This document shows positions 18,562-28,212 of a stretch of 64,000 bases of DNA, one piece after another. The notes beneath the pieces were generated by a model that had not been told where the DNA came from, made no database searches, and saw only the letters and a list, made by a program, of their open reading frames with translations. This DNA is from Ectobacillus polymachus (GTDB taxonomy: Bacteria > Bacillota > Bacilli > Bacillales > Bacillaceae_G), in NCBI RefSeq assembly GCF_048159605.1, contig NZ_JBLREB010000005.1, forward strand, positions 1 through 64,000. Direction: 5' to 3'. A program made the translations under genes and the position numbers. The stretch's first letter is position 1; every line of letters begins with the position of its first letter.

Positions 18562-19854
18562 CTATAGGAACAAGTGACAACCAAATAAAATTGCAAATAC
18601 ATACATAAGAAACGGAACTTCCTTCGCTTTGCCCTTAGCAATTTTTAAGATTGGATAAAGTAGAAATCCTACCGCAATACCATTTGCAATACTAGATGTT
18701 AACGGTATGCAAATAACTGTAAGAAATGCTGGAAGTGCTTCTTCAAACTGATTCCAATCAATATCACGAATGTTTTTTGCCATTAAACTTCCTACGATAA
18801 TAAGGGACGGAGCAGTGATTGCTGCTACACTCGATAGGGAAGAAATCACAGGACTAAAAAATGCCGTAATAGCCGTAAGCAAGACAACTACAATTCCAGT
18901 TAAACCTGTTTTTCCTCCTGCAGCAATACCCGCAGAAGATTCTATAGTAGCAGCCGTTGGACTTGTACCAAAGATAGCCCCTGTCGTTCCACCAATGGCA
19001 TCTGCTACAAACGCCTTACCAAATCTCTTCTCTTCATGATCTGTTCGTAATCCAGCTTGCTTTACAAGCCCAAGTAAGGCTCCTGTTGTATCGAATAATA
19101 ATACAAGTAAAAGGGAAAAAACAATGCCATACATACCAAAATGAATAACATCTTGAATAGCATGAAATGGATTACTTACAATCATCCCCATCGGTAAATG
19201 AGGCATCTGCATAACAGATCCATTAAACTTTAAGTCCCCCGTAAAATACGAAAGAATTGCGGTAATACTCATACTAATAAAGAGTGCTCCATTTACTTGT
19301 AAAGTCATTAGAACTGCTGCAATGGTAAGTCCTATAAGTGTAAGAACTACGGACGAAGAGTGAAAATTACCGATTGTAACTAAATTAGTAGGATGGGCAA
19401 CGATGATTCCTGATAAACGCAGGCCAATGAAGGCAATGAAAAGTCCAATACCTGCTGCAATACCATGCTTTAAACTTTCAGGTATCATTTCAATTAATTT
19501 TTGCCGGAAAGAGGTTAGCGATAACAAGAGAAAAATAATTCCCGTTACGAAAACAGCAGAAAATGCTACACCATACGTAATTCCTGCTCCCTGTTGAACA
19601 ACCGAATAAGCAAAATAAGCATTCATTCCCATTGCGGGAGCAATAACGATTGGATAATTCGCAAGAAGTGCCATAGCAATTGTACCTGCGATAGTAGCTA
19701 AAATCGTAGCTGTAAATGCTTGATCAAACGGTACACCTGCATCTGATAATACTTTAGGATTGATAACTAAAATATATGCAAATGTAATAAACGTAGTAAC
19801 ACCTGCTAGGAATTCTTGCTTAATAGAAGTATTATTTTCTGAAAGATGAAACAT
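18562..19854 (-). CDS. NCS2-family purine permease (AzgA/PbuG/PbuO type)
   Basis: A 430-residue membrane protein with about 12-14 TM segments. N-terminal EFLAGVTTFITFAYILVINP, the APAMGMNAYFAY loop and GTSPTAATIESSAGIA are hallmarks of AzgA-like hypoxanthine/guanine/adenine importers. Start ATG 19854 has AAAGGA 9 nt upstream; the frame is open to 19932 without a better start. It is a single-gene unit with its own promoter (19989-20018). I looked for a guanine riboswitch in the leader and found none. Confidence 0.88.
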   Translation of the reverse strand: MFHLSENNTSIKQEFLAGVTTFITFAYILVINPKVLSDAGVPFDQAFTATILATIAGTIAMALLANYPIVIAPAMGMNAYFAYSVVQQGAGITYGVAFSAVFVTGIIFLLLSLTSFRQKLIEMIPESLKHGIAAGIGLFIAFIGLRLSGIIVAHPTNLVTIGNFHSSSVVLTLIGLTIAAVLMTLQVNGALFISMSITAILSYFTGDLKFNGSVMQMPHLPMGMIVSNPFHAIQDVIHFGMYGIVFSLLLVLLFDTTGALLGLVKQAGLRTDHEEKRFGKAFVADAIGGTTGAIFGTSPTAATIESSAGIAAGGKTGLTGIVVVLLTAITAFFSPVISSLSSVAAITAPSLIIVGSLMAKNIRDIDWNQFEEALPAFLTVICIPLTSSIANGIAVGFLLYPILKIAKGKAKEVPFLMYVFAILFGCHLFL

Positions 19855-19988
19855 AAATGATGTCCTTTCTATAGCTGTAATCTCATCACAAAAAAATGGA
19901 AATGTCTGTACTTGATTCGGCATTACAATCAATAAGATTTCTTACTTTATAGAAATTTTCCATTAACCCATTTTTCAACGAATACTTA

Positions 19989-20018
19989 ATCATAGCAATG
20001 AATAAAAAATAGAGTCAA
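19989..20018 (-). promoter_or_regulatory. Sigma-A promoter of the purine permease gene
   Basis: Minus strand TTGACT (20018-20013), 18-bp spacer, TATGAT (19994-19989), 135 bp upstream of the start codon. Confidence 0.65.
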
Positions 20019-20090
20019 TACTTTATCTGATTGTTGCACTAGTAAGATAATATTGAAAATAGTGAAAAATTAAAGCCTTATAACAATAAA

Positions 20091-20122
20091 AAAATAGTCT
20101 GATTTAACAATCAGACTATTTT
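20091..20122. terminator. Terminator after the 3D-domain protein gene
   Basis: A 14-bp stem AAAATAGTCTGATT (20091-20104) with its complement (20109-20122), loop TAAC, with A/T runs on both sides so it can act in both directions. Confidence 0.88.
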
Positions 20123-20135
20123 ATACATAATTTTA

Positions 20136-21233
20136 TTAATCTAAAACAATAACCTTTACGTATTTAACTCCAAAATTACTTGCATCTGCTTCGGTAGGAA
20201 CCAAAACGTCAATCCGGTTATTTTTAATATCTCCACCTGTATCTCCTGCAATAAACTCTCCGTATCCGTCTACCCATACATGCTTACCGAGTGGAATAAT
20301 GCTTGGATCAACTGCGATTACCTTCGGACATCCCTTTAGGCTGATTCCAATGCTCGATACGCCTTCACCAATTTTCATACTTTTTTCAACACTATATGCA
20401 GTTGCTTTCACATACAATTCACGACCTCCAGAAGGAGCAGGAGAAGAAGGTGTATTATTAGACACCTTAGAAGCATTCACTGCTGCTTGGTCTGATGTAA
20501 TTGTATTCTGCATGCTTTTTATACTATCTTCAATACTTTGCTTTTCTTGAACAGCCAAGTTTAACTGACTTGAAACGTCAGAGTATTGCTTCTGCACATC
20601 TTGAAGAGCTTGCTGTTTCTTTTGCATATCAGATTCTAAATCTGCTTGGCTTTTCGCAAGCTTCGCACGATCAGCCTCAAGCGCTGTTTCTTTTTGTTTA
20701 ATATCTTGCTTATCTTTTTCGATTTTTGCAAGATCATCCTGTTGAAGCTTTAATATTTCCTTATCTGAATCTAATATTGTAGCAACTGCTCCCATCTTAT
20801 CAATTATATCCCCAAGATTATTCGAGTTTACTAAAATATCAATAATTACGTTCGTACTATCGTTGTTTTGTACGGAAACCATACGCTGTTTCATAACATC
20901 TTTACGAGCAGCTACTTTATCTTCCAAATGAACGATTTCTTCCTTCTTTTGTTCAATTAGCTGATTCGTTTGATCGATATCCTTCTGTGTTTTTTCTAAA
21001 TCACCTTTTGTTTTGGCAATCGAACTATTCACATTTGATAAATCTTGCTGCATAGATTGAACTTGTTGTTGCAAACGATTTTTTTCTTGCTCTTTCGCTT
21101 GTATGTTAGTATCACTTTGTTGTAATTGCTGTTGAGCATTAGATTGATTCGTTTCGGCATGAGTGCTCACTGTGCCCATAAATAGTAATAAAAGGGCTGA
21201 TACAGAGTTTACCGCTATTTTCTTAAATTTCAT
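20136..21233 (-). CDS. Secreted coiled-coil protein with C-terminal 3D domain
   Basis: A 365-residue exported cell-wall protein. Signal peptide about 1-26 (VSTHA-ET). Residues about 30-250 form a long coiled coil of the CwlO/PcsB N-terminal type. Residues about 273-365 form a 3D domain with its three Asp in AVDPSIIPLG, AGDTGGDI and RIDVLV, the double-psi barrel related to MltA lytic transglycosylases. It is probably a peptidoglycan hydrolase of the YocH/YabE kind. The terminator lies right after the stop; it is a single-gene unit. Confidence 0.85.
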   Translation of the reverse strand: MKFKKIAVNSVSALLLLFMGTVSTHAETNQSNAQQQLQQSDTNIQAKEQEKNRLQQQVQSMQQDLSNVNSSIAKTKGDLEKTQKDIDQTNQLIEQKKEEIVHLEDKVAARKDVMKQRMVSVQNNDSTNVIIDILVNSNNLGDIIDKMGAVATILDSDKEILKLQQDDLAKIEKDKQDIKQKETALEADRAKLAKSQADLESDMQKKQQALQDVQKQYSDVSSQLNLAVQEKQSIEDSIKSMQNTITSDQAAVNASKVSNNTPSSPAPSGGRELYVKATAYSVEKSMKIGEGVSSIGISLKGCPKVIAVDPSIIPLGKHVWVDGYGEFIAGDTGGDIKNNRIDVLVPTEADASNFGVKYVKVIVLD

Positions 21234-21366
21234 GTCTCGACTCCTCTCTTATATAGTTATAACATATTTTGAGAGGTCTTATTTTACAGTCTCTTTAAAT
21301 CCTATTTACAGATTCGAATGTAAAGCAACATATTGTAATGAAAAGTATTATATTTGTAATATTTCA

Positions 21367-22344
21367 CTAAGTTGTGTAACGTTTAATAAGCCGTATAGGA
21401 AGTTCGATACTTTGCGACAGGGGTTTTTCACCTTTAATTTGCTTAAAGAGCAATTCAAATGCATTTGTTCCTAATGCTACACTAGGATGCTCAATCGTCG
21501 TAATGTCCATGATTTCAGAAATAGGATGATTATCAAATCCAACAACAGCCAAATCCTCAGGAACACCTACTCCTTGCTTTCTTGCTTCTATTACAATACC
21601 AGCTGCTACTTGATCGGATGATACAAGCAGAGCTGTCGGTCTTTCCTTCATCATCAACCATTCTCGGACGACTCGTACTCCATCTCGAATCTCTATACAC
21701 CCTTCAAATACCCATTCCGAATGGATAGGTTCTTGTATTTGTGTTAAAGCATCATAATAGGCTTGCTTTCGCTGTATGCTATTAAAGCTATTACGTCTGG
21801 CAATGCAATATCCAATATGGCGGTGCCCTTGCTGGGTTAGATGCTGCATACCTAGAGTAAAGCCTTGATAATGGTTAATATGTACACACGGTATAGAATG
21901 ATGTCCAGTATCCTCACATGCGACAATGGGAGCATATGTAGTAAATGGTTCGATTTGAGTCCAATCGAGTGTTTTACTACAAATAATCAATCCATCTAAT
22001 TGTCTCATTTGTAACAATTGTAATGCTTTCATCTCTTCCTCTGGATCATAATTCGTTTGACATGTTACAAGACGATAATTATAATGCAATGCCGCATTGG
22101 CAATTCCTTGTGAAATAGCTGAAAAATAAGGATGGTTTACGAACGGTACTACAATACCAATTGAATTGGTCTTTCCTTTTGCAAGATAAACAGCATTATA
22201 GTTTGGCGTGTAATTAAGTTTTGCCACGACATCCAAAACGGCCTTACGTTTTGCTTCACTTACATATGGATAACCATTTAATACACGAGAAACGGTTGTA
22301 ACAGAAACTCCTGCCCGTTTTGCGATTTCTTTAATATTAGCCAT
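21367..22344 (-). CDS. LacI-family transcriptional regulator
   Basis: A 325-residue regulator. Residues 2-22 are the canonical LacI helix-turn-helix plus hinge (IKEIAKRAGVSVTTVSRVLNG region, with YTPN after it). Residues about 60-325 are a periplasmic-binding-protein-like sensor (SIGIVVPFVNHPYFSAISQG, DGLIICS, ALLVSSDQVAAGI). It is similar to B. subtilis DegA by general look, but I do not assign orthology. No sugar operon is adjacent, so its targets are elsewhere. Confidence 0.88.
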   Translation of the reverse strand: MANIKEIAKRAGVSVTTVSRVLNGYPYVSEAKRKAVLDVVAKLNYTPNYNAVYLAKGKTNSIGIVVPFVNHPYFSAISQGIANAALHYNYRLVTCQTNYDPEEEMKALQLLQMRQLDGLIICSKTLDWTQIEPFTTYAPIVACEDTGHHSIPCVHINHYQGFTLGMQHLTQQGHRHIGYCIARRNSFNSIQRKQAYYDALTQIQEPIHSEWVFEGCIEIRDGVRVVREWLMMKERPTALLVSSDQVAAGIVIEARKQGVGVPEDLAVVGFDNHPISEIMDITTIEHPSVALGTNAFELLFKQIKGEKPLSQSIELPIRLIKRYTT

Positions 22345-22410
22345 GTTACCGTTCTCCTTTTTGAAAAGCTTCTATCACTTATTTTAATAGTAGCATTACT
22401 TAAATTCTAA

Positions 22411-22566
22411 TAAAGTGAAACTTCCCTCGGTGGGGGTTTTCTCTCATCCCCCACCGAGGGTTAGCCCGACGAATACGGACTTTTACGGGCAGTTGTCCCC
22501 CACTTAGCCTTCTCCGATCTCTCTAAGCCTTGAAGTGGGGGTCTTACTGCCCGTTAAAGCGGGATA
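22411..22566. repeat. Two-hairpin intergenic repeat, bcr-like
   Basis: It begins TAAAGTGAAACTTCCC. Hairpin 1 is a perfect 13-bp stem CCCTCGGTGGGGG (22424-22436) / complement (22448-22460). Hairpin 2 has an outer 9-bp stem ACGGGCAGT (22485-22493) / ACTGCCCGT (22546-22554) and an inner stem CCCCCACTT (22497-22505) / AAGTGGGGG (22533-22541). A small third stem CCCGTTAAAGCGGG (22550-22563) partly competes with it. Size and layout recall the bcr1-type mobile repeats of the B. cereus group (from memory). Short matches to its start lie at 33619-33633 and 46728-46743. Confidence 0.7.
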
Positions 22567-22781
22567 AACTTAATGCCCTTACAAAAGTTATCATATCCAT
22601 CTTATTATTGAAATTTGAAAAGTTCTACGTGGGTTGGTGTGTGATGAAAGGATGGGAATTTATGCATCTTATGTTTCTTTATTTAGCATGGAGAATAGAT
22701 GCAATTCTAACATTTGTGGATTGAAGAAGGAAATGTAATTATGAAACACTTATATTCACTTTATTAGATAGGAAATAATGG

Positions 22782-22832
22782 CATGAACTTACTTGAAAGG
22801 GATAAAACCATCCCAGTTTGAGTAAGTCCATG
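22782..22832. other. Long imperfect hairpin upstream region of CobW-type gene end
   Basis: CATGAACTTACT (22782-22793) pairs with AGTAAGTCCATG (22821-22832) with one mismatch, and an inner GGGAT/ATCCC closes the loop. It lies 38-88 bp after the stop of the gene at 22870-23808 and may end its transcript, though no T-run is present. The rest of 22567-22869 shows no supportable gene. Confidence 0.4.
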
Positions 22833-22869
22833 TAGTTATAAGGTTAGGCCTTTTCGCAAATGTACTTTA

Positions 22870-23808
22870 CTATGACAGAAATTGCTGTTTAAAACTTTGT
22901 GCCGCGTTTTTTGCAGCATCCTCTTCTCCAATCAAGATTAAATTAGAAGAAACGGTACCATCATCGATGTACATGGCATTGATTTTTAAACTTCCGGAAG
23001 CATATTGAAGCTCATACAATTCTGGTTTTTCCGCAATACGCAGTACTCCTTTTGCTCGGTATACATACTCAGATATAGAATGGAACCATTCCTTCAGCTT
23101 CTTTCTATCAAGAGGCGGAATGGCTTCTAAACGAATAGCTTGAATGGTTCCATGATGATGGTGATGCTTTTCCTCTAATGTTACAGAAGTAATCATTCGT
23201 TTTTGTAACAATTCCTCCGCTTCTACTTGGCCGTATGATGTTTTGTATACCGGAACACTCTCACCTATAAATGACTGTAATTTTAATTCTATCGTCTGTA
23301 ATTTTTTCTCAGATACTGCATCTATCTTATTTAATACAAGAAATGAAGAACACTTGATTTGATCCTTAAACAATGCTCGCATCGATGAAGAGCTTAAGAA
23401 CAAATTGATATATTCAAGAAACCGTGCAGCATCAACGATACCAATGATAGATTGTAGTGAAAAGAAATCACGGTATGGACTAGCTGTTAATACTTCTACT
23501 AATTCAATCGGATTGGCAACACCCGTTCCCTCAATGATTAGGACATCGATCTGATCACAATTGTCAGCTAGTTGATTCAATACACCGCGAAAGTTGCTTT
23601 GCATGCTGCAGCAAATACAGCCATCTAGTAATTCGTTTACACGCTCCTCAGAAAACAAATGACGTTCTACATTTACTTTTCCTAATTCATTTAGAATAAT
23701 TGCTGGTCTTTCATTTTGCTTGCGGTAATACTCTAGTAGATGGAGCAATACAGTTGTTTTCCCACTACCTAAAAAGCCACTTAATATATAAACGGGAATT
23801 TGTTTCAT
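22870..23808 (-). CDS. CobW/COG0523-family metal-associated GTPase
   Basis: A 312-residue P-loop GTPase: Walker A GFLGSGKTT at 11-19, the family metal site CICC (about 66-69), SKKD-like NKID and a CobW C-terminal domain (about 210-312). A His cluster HHHHH near residue 199 is typical of members that carry Zn or other divalent metals to target enzymes. The GELG-type motif is LNELGKVNVE. Start ATG 23808. It stands alone without a Zur-type neighbour, so which metal and client are unknown. Confidence 0.85.
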   Translation of the reverse strand: MKQIPVYILSGFLGSGKTTVLLHLLEYYRKQNERPAIILNELGKVNVERHLFSEERVNELLDGCICCSMQSNFRGVLNQLADNCDQIDVLIIEGTGVANPIELVEVLTASPYRDFFSLQSIIGIVDAARFLEYINLFLSSSSMRALFKDQIKCSSFLVLNKIDAVSEKKLQTIELKLQSFIGESVPVYKTSYGQVEAEELLQKRMITSVTLEEKHHHHHGTIQAIRLEAIPPLDRKKLKEWFHSISEYVYRAKGVLRIAEKPELYELQYASGSLKINAMYIDDGTVSSNLILIGEEDAAKNAAQSFKQQFLS

Positions 23809-23917
23809 CAATCCTACTTCTCCCTTCAAATTGTATTATCTGATTATTCTATATTCTTTTTCTAGCATACCATACAATTTGAATATACTAACATCTTTGA
23901 TCAAGTAGGATAAAAAA

Positions 23918-23940
23918 AAAGAGCCTAAAACAGGCTCTTT
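23918..23940 (-). terminator. Terminator of the PH-domain protein gene
   Basis: Stem AAAGAGCCT (23918-23926) / AGGCTCTTT (23932-23940), loop AAAAC, followed on the minus strand by a T-run. Confidence 0.85.
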
Positions 23941-24384
23941 CTATATGCTGGCTTTGCTATCTACTATAATAACTGTCGGCAGTTTTTGTTGGATTACTTC
24001 AAAAAATTCCTGTTCTTCCTGCACACCTATGATGGTTACCACTTCTTGAGGATATAACCAAAGCTGCATTCGAACGGAGGACGTGCTTAGTATTGGGAAT
24101 GAATCCTTCGTAAAGCGTACTTCTCGAATACGATCTAGAGTAACCCTGGTCTCCAGTGGACCGAAGTGACTTATTACATACTCATCTGTAAGCTCAATAT
24201 AGGAGTGAAACCATGCCCACGTAAAAAGCCCACCTGTTAGTAAACAAGCTAGTCCGAATAGTATTGTCACAAATGAAAGAAATCCAGTTGCGATTATACC
24301 TATTATCCATAGCAATACTCCAACCAGTATAATACTAAGGGTAATAATCCCAAACTGTAAATCTTTTCGAACTGAAAATTTCAT
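23941..24384 (-). CDS. Membrane protein with bacterial PH-like domain (DUF1200 type)
   Basis: A 147-residue protein with two TM helices (about 12-34 and 38-60) and a C-terminal bacterial PH-like domain (about 62-145): YIELTDEYVISHFGPLETRV, then LDRIREVRF. This fits the bPH_4/DUF1200 family, whose role is unknown. Single gene with its own terminator overlapping the stop. Confidence 0.7.
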   Translation of the reverse strand: MKFSVRKDLQFGIITLSIILVGVLLWIIGIIATGFLSFVTILFGLACLLTGGLFTWAWFHSYIELTDEYVISHFGPLETRVTLDRIREVRFTKDSFPILSTSSVRMQLWLYPQEVVTIIGVQEEQEFFEVIQQKLPTVIIVDSKASI

Positions 24385-24645
24385 GTAGAATCCTCCTCTC
24401 CTCTATGCTAACTCTCCCATAGAAAAATCGTACGTTTACTATCCTACAAAATAAATTCCAAATTGAAAAGTAAAATAAGAAAAAAGAATGTTCCTAAAAA
24501 GAGAATACTTTTGTCATATTAAAGCATGTTAATACTAGGATGTTTAATAGCTTTAGATAGCCTAACGTCTACATTCTTTACACTCCAAATAAAATCAAGG
24601 TATTATAACATATGCAATGTTAATAAATAGATTGGTGGGAGTAGA

Positions 24646-25536
24646 ATGATAGAATCCTTTAACATACATGAACCCTTGCGAAAACAACTCATTACCATAC
24701 ATGAGCAAAATAAATCAAAAAGAGAAAATCGTATGCTCATAGGAACTAAAATATATAAAGCTCAAGATCCAACCATTCTCGAAGATGCTATCACGGCAAT
24801 ACTGCTTGGAAAAAATATATTACTCAAAGGTCCTACCGGAAGCGGGAAGACAGTATTAGCGGAGACATTATCCTATTTATTTCAAAAACCAATGCACAGC
24901 ATTAACTGCTCCGTAGATTTAGACATAGAAGGTATAGTAGGCTATAACACACTGAAAACAAACGAAGGTTCATCTGAGGTAGTGTTTGTAGATGGTCCTC
25001 TCATGAAGGCAATGAAATACGGTCATTTTTTATACATCGATGAAATCAATATGGCCAAACCAGAAACGTTACCCCTTTTGCACGGAGCGTTAGATTATCG
25101 TAAACGTATTACAAACCCTTTCACGCAGGAGGTTATAAATGCTGATTTAGATTTCCGGGTTATTGCTGCTATTAATGAAGGATATGTAGGTACGAGTGAA
25201 CTGAATGAGGCATTAAAAAATCGGTTTGTGGTTATTGAGGTACCGTATATACAAGGAGAAACATTACAAGAATTGCTTTCTACAGAATCTAAACAAACGA
25301 ACAGCAAGGTGTTAGAGAAATTTACCCAATTCGCAAGCGATCTTCTTCCGCTTGTGAAAGATGGTCGCATTAGCGAGGAAGCGGCAAGCATTCGCGGTAT
25401 TATTGATGCATGCGATTTAAGTACATTCATTCCTGTTCTTCGTGCAATTGAACGTAGCATCGTAAGTAAAATGAGCGATGAAACCGAACAAGAAACTCTT
25501 CGTGAACTTGCACGAAGCTACTTTGCAGAGGAATAA
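24646..25536 (+). CDS. MoxR-family AAA+ ATPase
   Basis: A 296-residue AAA+ ATPase: Walker A GPTGSGKT at about 63-70, Walker B FLYIDEINMA, sensor 1 VIAAINEGYVG and an Arg finger in LKNRFV. MoxR ATPases act with VWA proteins to load metals or remodel enzymes. The next gene, 2 bp downstream, is such a VWA protein, and the two form one operon. ATG 24646 follows GGTGGGAG. The substrate enzyme is not visible in the window. Confidence 0.87.
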   Translation: MIESFNIHEPLRKQLITIHEQNKSKRENRMLIGTKIYKAQDPTILEDAITAILLGKNILLKGPTGSGKTVLAETLSYLFQKPMHSINCSVDLDIEGIVGYNTLKTNEGSSEVVFVDGPLMKAMKYGHFLYIDEINMAKPETLPLLHGALDYRKRITNPFTQEVINADLDFRVIAAINEGYVGTSELNEALKNRFVVIEVPYIQGETLQELLSTESKQTNSKVLEKFTQFASDLLPLVKDGRISEEAASIRGIIDACDLSTFIPVLRAIERSIVSKMSDETEQETLRELARSYFAEE

Positions 25537-25538
25537 AG

Positions 25539-27410
25539 ATGAGACAAGTATTTGATAATAAAAAAATTGATGCTTCCCTCTTCTTACAACTAGAAAATCT
25601 TACTATTGCACTTATGAAAGAACCCGATGCTTCGTTAGAATATGGTTTTCAGGCCTACTATGATGACCGAGAAGCCAAGGTTGTTATCAGTCACTTTTGG
25701 GATTCACGTCAAGCTTCCGATCGTGTAACAGGACTGAGAAGCGAAGTATATTTAAAAGCACTCGGATACAAGTACAATAGCAATATGGAAGTAATACGAG
25801 AGTTTGCATTAGAGCTCCAGTATTCTTCTTTAAGCAGCTTTCTAACCCAATTGTTTGTTTTGCTGGAGGACTTGCGCGTAGAAGAAAAAATAATTCAGAA
25901 TCGTTCAGGGACGAAGATTCTGTTTAAACGACGAAAAGAGATGTATCAAAACTATTTTGAATCGCAGTATGAAATCAATCGCATCCGAGATTTCCAAGCT
26001 GATATGCTGTTTTGCCTATGTTATATGACATTAACTAGCGATACGTATGTAAGCTTTCCGAATCCCTACTGGGAAGCCATTCATCCTATGTTATACGAAA
26101 TCTTTCAAAGCCAAACAACAGAGGATACGATACGCATTATTAAAAGCATAAGCTATCGTCTCGAAGACTTTCTATCTGATGATATGATTAATATTTATTT
26201 TGGACTGGCTCCCTTGCAAGCATCCAAATTACAAGAAACTGATGAATCCCGTAAAAAACTAGAAAATTGTGATCTGCAGCAAGTAACAGATATGGATAAC
26301 AAGGACACAATGGATGAAACATTATCCACTTGGCATCGTGAGAATAAAAATCAGGAACATGAAAATTTTTTACATTTTGAATTAGAACGTGGAACAAAAA
26401 CAAATATAACGTCAGGAACTGCTCGTGAATCCGAGGATCAGGATCAAGCACTCGGTTCAGTGAAAGGAAATTCACAGAAGAGCAGCCAATCTTCCTTTGG
26501 ACAAGATAACCCAAAAGCTATCTCAAAGCCTCCTACATTAACCATGTATCAGTACGGAAAATTTAATACAGGGGTCGTTCATACCGTAAAGCAAGCTCGA
26601 AAGCCTTCATCTGATGAAAAAATCAAATATAACATGATTCATACCATGGTAAAAAAAGATGTAAGAGAGCTAAAAAAAACGATTGAAAAAACCATCGAAA
26701 ATAAACAAAATGCAAGTAGAGATACGCATTATGGACGTCTACACAAAAAGTTTCTTCGCATTTATACAGAAAAGCAGCCTCGTCTGTTTTATAAAAAGGG
26801 AAATGAATCAAAAGAACTAGATGTTGTATTTAGTCTGCTTATCGATTGCTCTGGCAGCATGTACAATAAAATGGAAGAAACGAAGAAAAGTGTCGTTCTG
26901 TTTCATGAAGCTTTGCAGTCCTTACGTATTCCCCATAACATTAGCGGATTTTGGGAAGATTCCTCGAATGCAAAGAAGGATTATAAGCCAAATGTTATAC
27001 ACGAAGTCATTTCGTTTGAAAATTCTCTTCATGGACAAGGTCCTGAAATTATGCAGATTAGTGAAGAAGAGGACAATCGTGATGGGTATATTATAAGAGT
27101 CATGGCGGAGCAACTTGCAAAGCGCCCTGAAAAGCATAAATTTTTACTCGTTTTTACTGATGGTGAACCGTCAGCATTTGATTATCATCAAGAAGGGATA
27201 CTTGATACTCATGAAGCAGTTAAACTAGCACGAAAACTAGGAATCGATGTCATTGGGATTTTTATTGAAGATGGAGAAGTGAAGGATGAAACAAAAGAAC
27301 TAATGCAAAATATTTATAATCATCATTATCTTATAGCCAACCATGCAGAAGATTTGCGTAAAAAAGTCAAACCATTATTAACAAAATTACTATTACGAAC
27401 GATTCAATAG
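25539..27410 (+). CDS. VWA-domain protein, partner of the MoxR ATPase
   Basis: A 623-residue protein. The N-terminal about 250 residues are helical; residues about 250-330 are an acidic, low-complexity linker. The C-terminal von Willebrand factor A domain (about 425-620) has an intact MIDAS metal site: DCSGSM, the later Thr region and TDGEPS. This is the CobT/NorD-like layout. It partners with the MoxR protein upstream; the GAGGAAT ribosome site lies inside the moxR end. In Bacillus such pairs are uncharacterised. Confidence 0.8.
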   Translation: MRQVFDNKKIDASLFLQLENLTIALMKEPDASLEYGFQAYYDDREAKVVISHFWDSRQASDRVTGLRSEVYLKALGYKYNSNMEVIREFALELQYSSLSSFLTQLFVLLEDLRVEEKIIQNRSGTKILFKRRKEMYQNYFESQYEINRIRDFQADMLFCLCYMTLTSDTYVSFPNPYWEAIHPMLYEIFQSQTTEDTIRIIKSISYRLEDFLSDDMINIYFGLAPLQASKLQETDESRKKLENCDLQQVTDMDNKDTMDETLSTWHRENKNQEHENFLHFELERGTKTNITSGTARESEDQDQALGSVKGNSQKSSQSSFGQDNPKAISKPPTLTMYQYGKFNTGVVHTVKQARKPSSDEKIKYNMIHTMVKKDVRELKKTIEKTIENKQNASRDTHYGRLHKKFLRIYTEKQPRLFYKKGNESKELDVVFSLLIDCSGSMYNKMEETKKSVVLFHEALQSLRIPHNISGFWEDSSNAKKDYKPNVIHEVISFENSLHGQGPEIMQISEEEDNRDGYIIRVMAEQLAKRPEKHKFLLVFTDGEPSAFDYHQEGILDTHEAVKLARKLGIDVIGIFIEDGEVKDETKELMQNIYNHHYLIANHAEDLRKKVKPLLTKLLLRTIQ

Positions 27411-27456
27411 AGAAACTTTCCAATAGCTTTACAGATCATATCCCCCTTACAAAAAT

Positions 27457-27491
27457 AGAAGCAGTAAAAAACACGTTTTTTTACTGCTTCT
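27457..27491. terminator. Bidirectional terminator between VWA gene and 27505 gene
   Basis: Stem AGAAGCAGTAAAAAA (27457-27471) with its complement (27477-27491), A/T-rich on both sides; serves two convergent genes. Confidence 0.8.
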
Positions 27492-27504
27492 TACATCATA
27501 CATT

Positions 27505-27780
27505 TTACCCCTCACTTGCAAAAGGAAAAGTACCGTTCATTCTCGTTTTACATACTTGTCCATTCCGGATTTCAGCAATCATACTAGCTGTCTCTTCAAA
27601 AAACAATCCGTTATTTAATCCAAGATCATACGTACTATAAAAATGCCCCTTATATACATGCTTAGGCACGCTTCCATTCCATTTGCTTATATATTCCTCT
27701 TGCGATAACAATATCATGTCATTCTCGTCGCCAACTAAATAAGCTGGTCTTCTTTCAGATGAAAAATCAAATGTTTCCAT
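27505..27780 (-). CDS. Conserved-looking small protein, unknown
   Basis: A 91-residue acidic soluble protein starting METFDFSSERRPAYLVGDEN. No signal peptide, TM segment or motif that I recognise. It has a GGGAGG-type ribosome site 11 nt before the ATG and a shared terminator after the stop, which support it being a real gene. Confidence 0.6.
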   Translation of the reverse strand: METFDFSSERRPAYLVGDENDMILLSQEEYISKWNGSVPKHVYKGHFYSTYDLGLNNGLFFEETASMIAEIRNGQVCKTRMNGTFPFASEG

Positions 27781-28212
27781 TATGCAGATGCACCTCCCTT
27801 ACTAGTATGCCCGATATCAAAGTTCTTATTAATGAATATGCCTATTCTTTTTTACAAATACTTAAAATGTATTTTGTATCTTAAAATAATTTTTAACCCA
27901 AGATTGTGTTATTATTTTAATAAAATTTAATTTGGTGACATTAACAATATATTCATTATTCCCAATTTATTTTATACATAGAAAACTCAGAAAATATAGC
28001 ATATTAATAAATTTTTTACAAATTAACTCATATATATCAACAAATTTATGATATTTCCATATAATTCTATTGACTTATAATTGTCTATATTATTAGAATA
28101 TAAAATATCATTATTTTTATTCTGATAAAACTATCTTCCTTGCGTATATTAAGATGATAGTAACTACTCAGCAACCGTTCTTATGAACGAATCGAATATA
28201 GGGGGAAACATA
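27781..28212. other. AT-rich intergenic region upstream of the peptide transporter
   Basis: A 430-bp region, very AT-rich, with no coding signal. It holds the divergent promoters of the 27780 gene and the transporter. GGGGGA at 28200-28205 is the transporter ribosome site. No riboswitch fold was recognised. Confidence 0.4.

Noticed and set aside
19855..20090. Guanine riboswitch in front of the purine permease gene
   Set aside because: Searched because such permeases often have one; the conserved core was not found.
22411..22566. CRISPR-like array
   Set aside because: The repeats are inverted hairpin arms, not regularly spaced direct repeats.
22644..22724. 26-codon frame MKGWEFMHLMFLYLAWRIDA...
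   Set aside because: No ribosome site and next to a repeat; likely chance.
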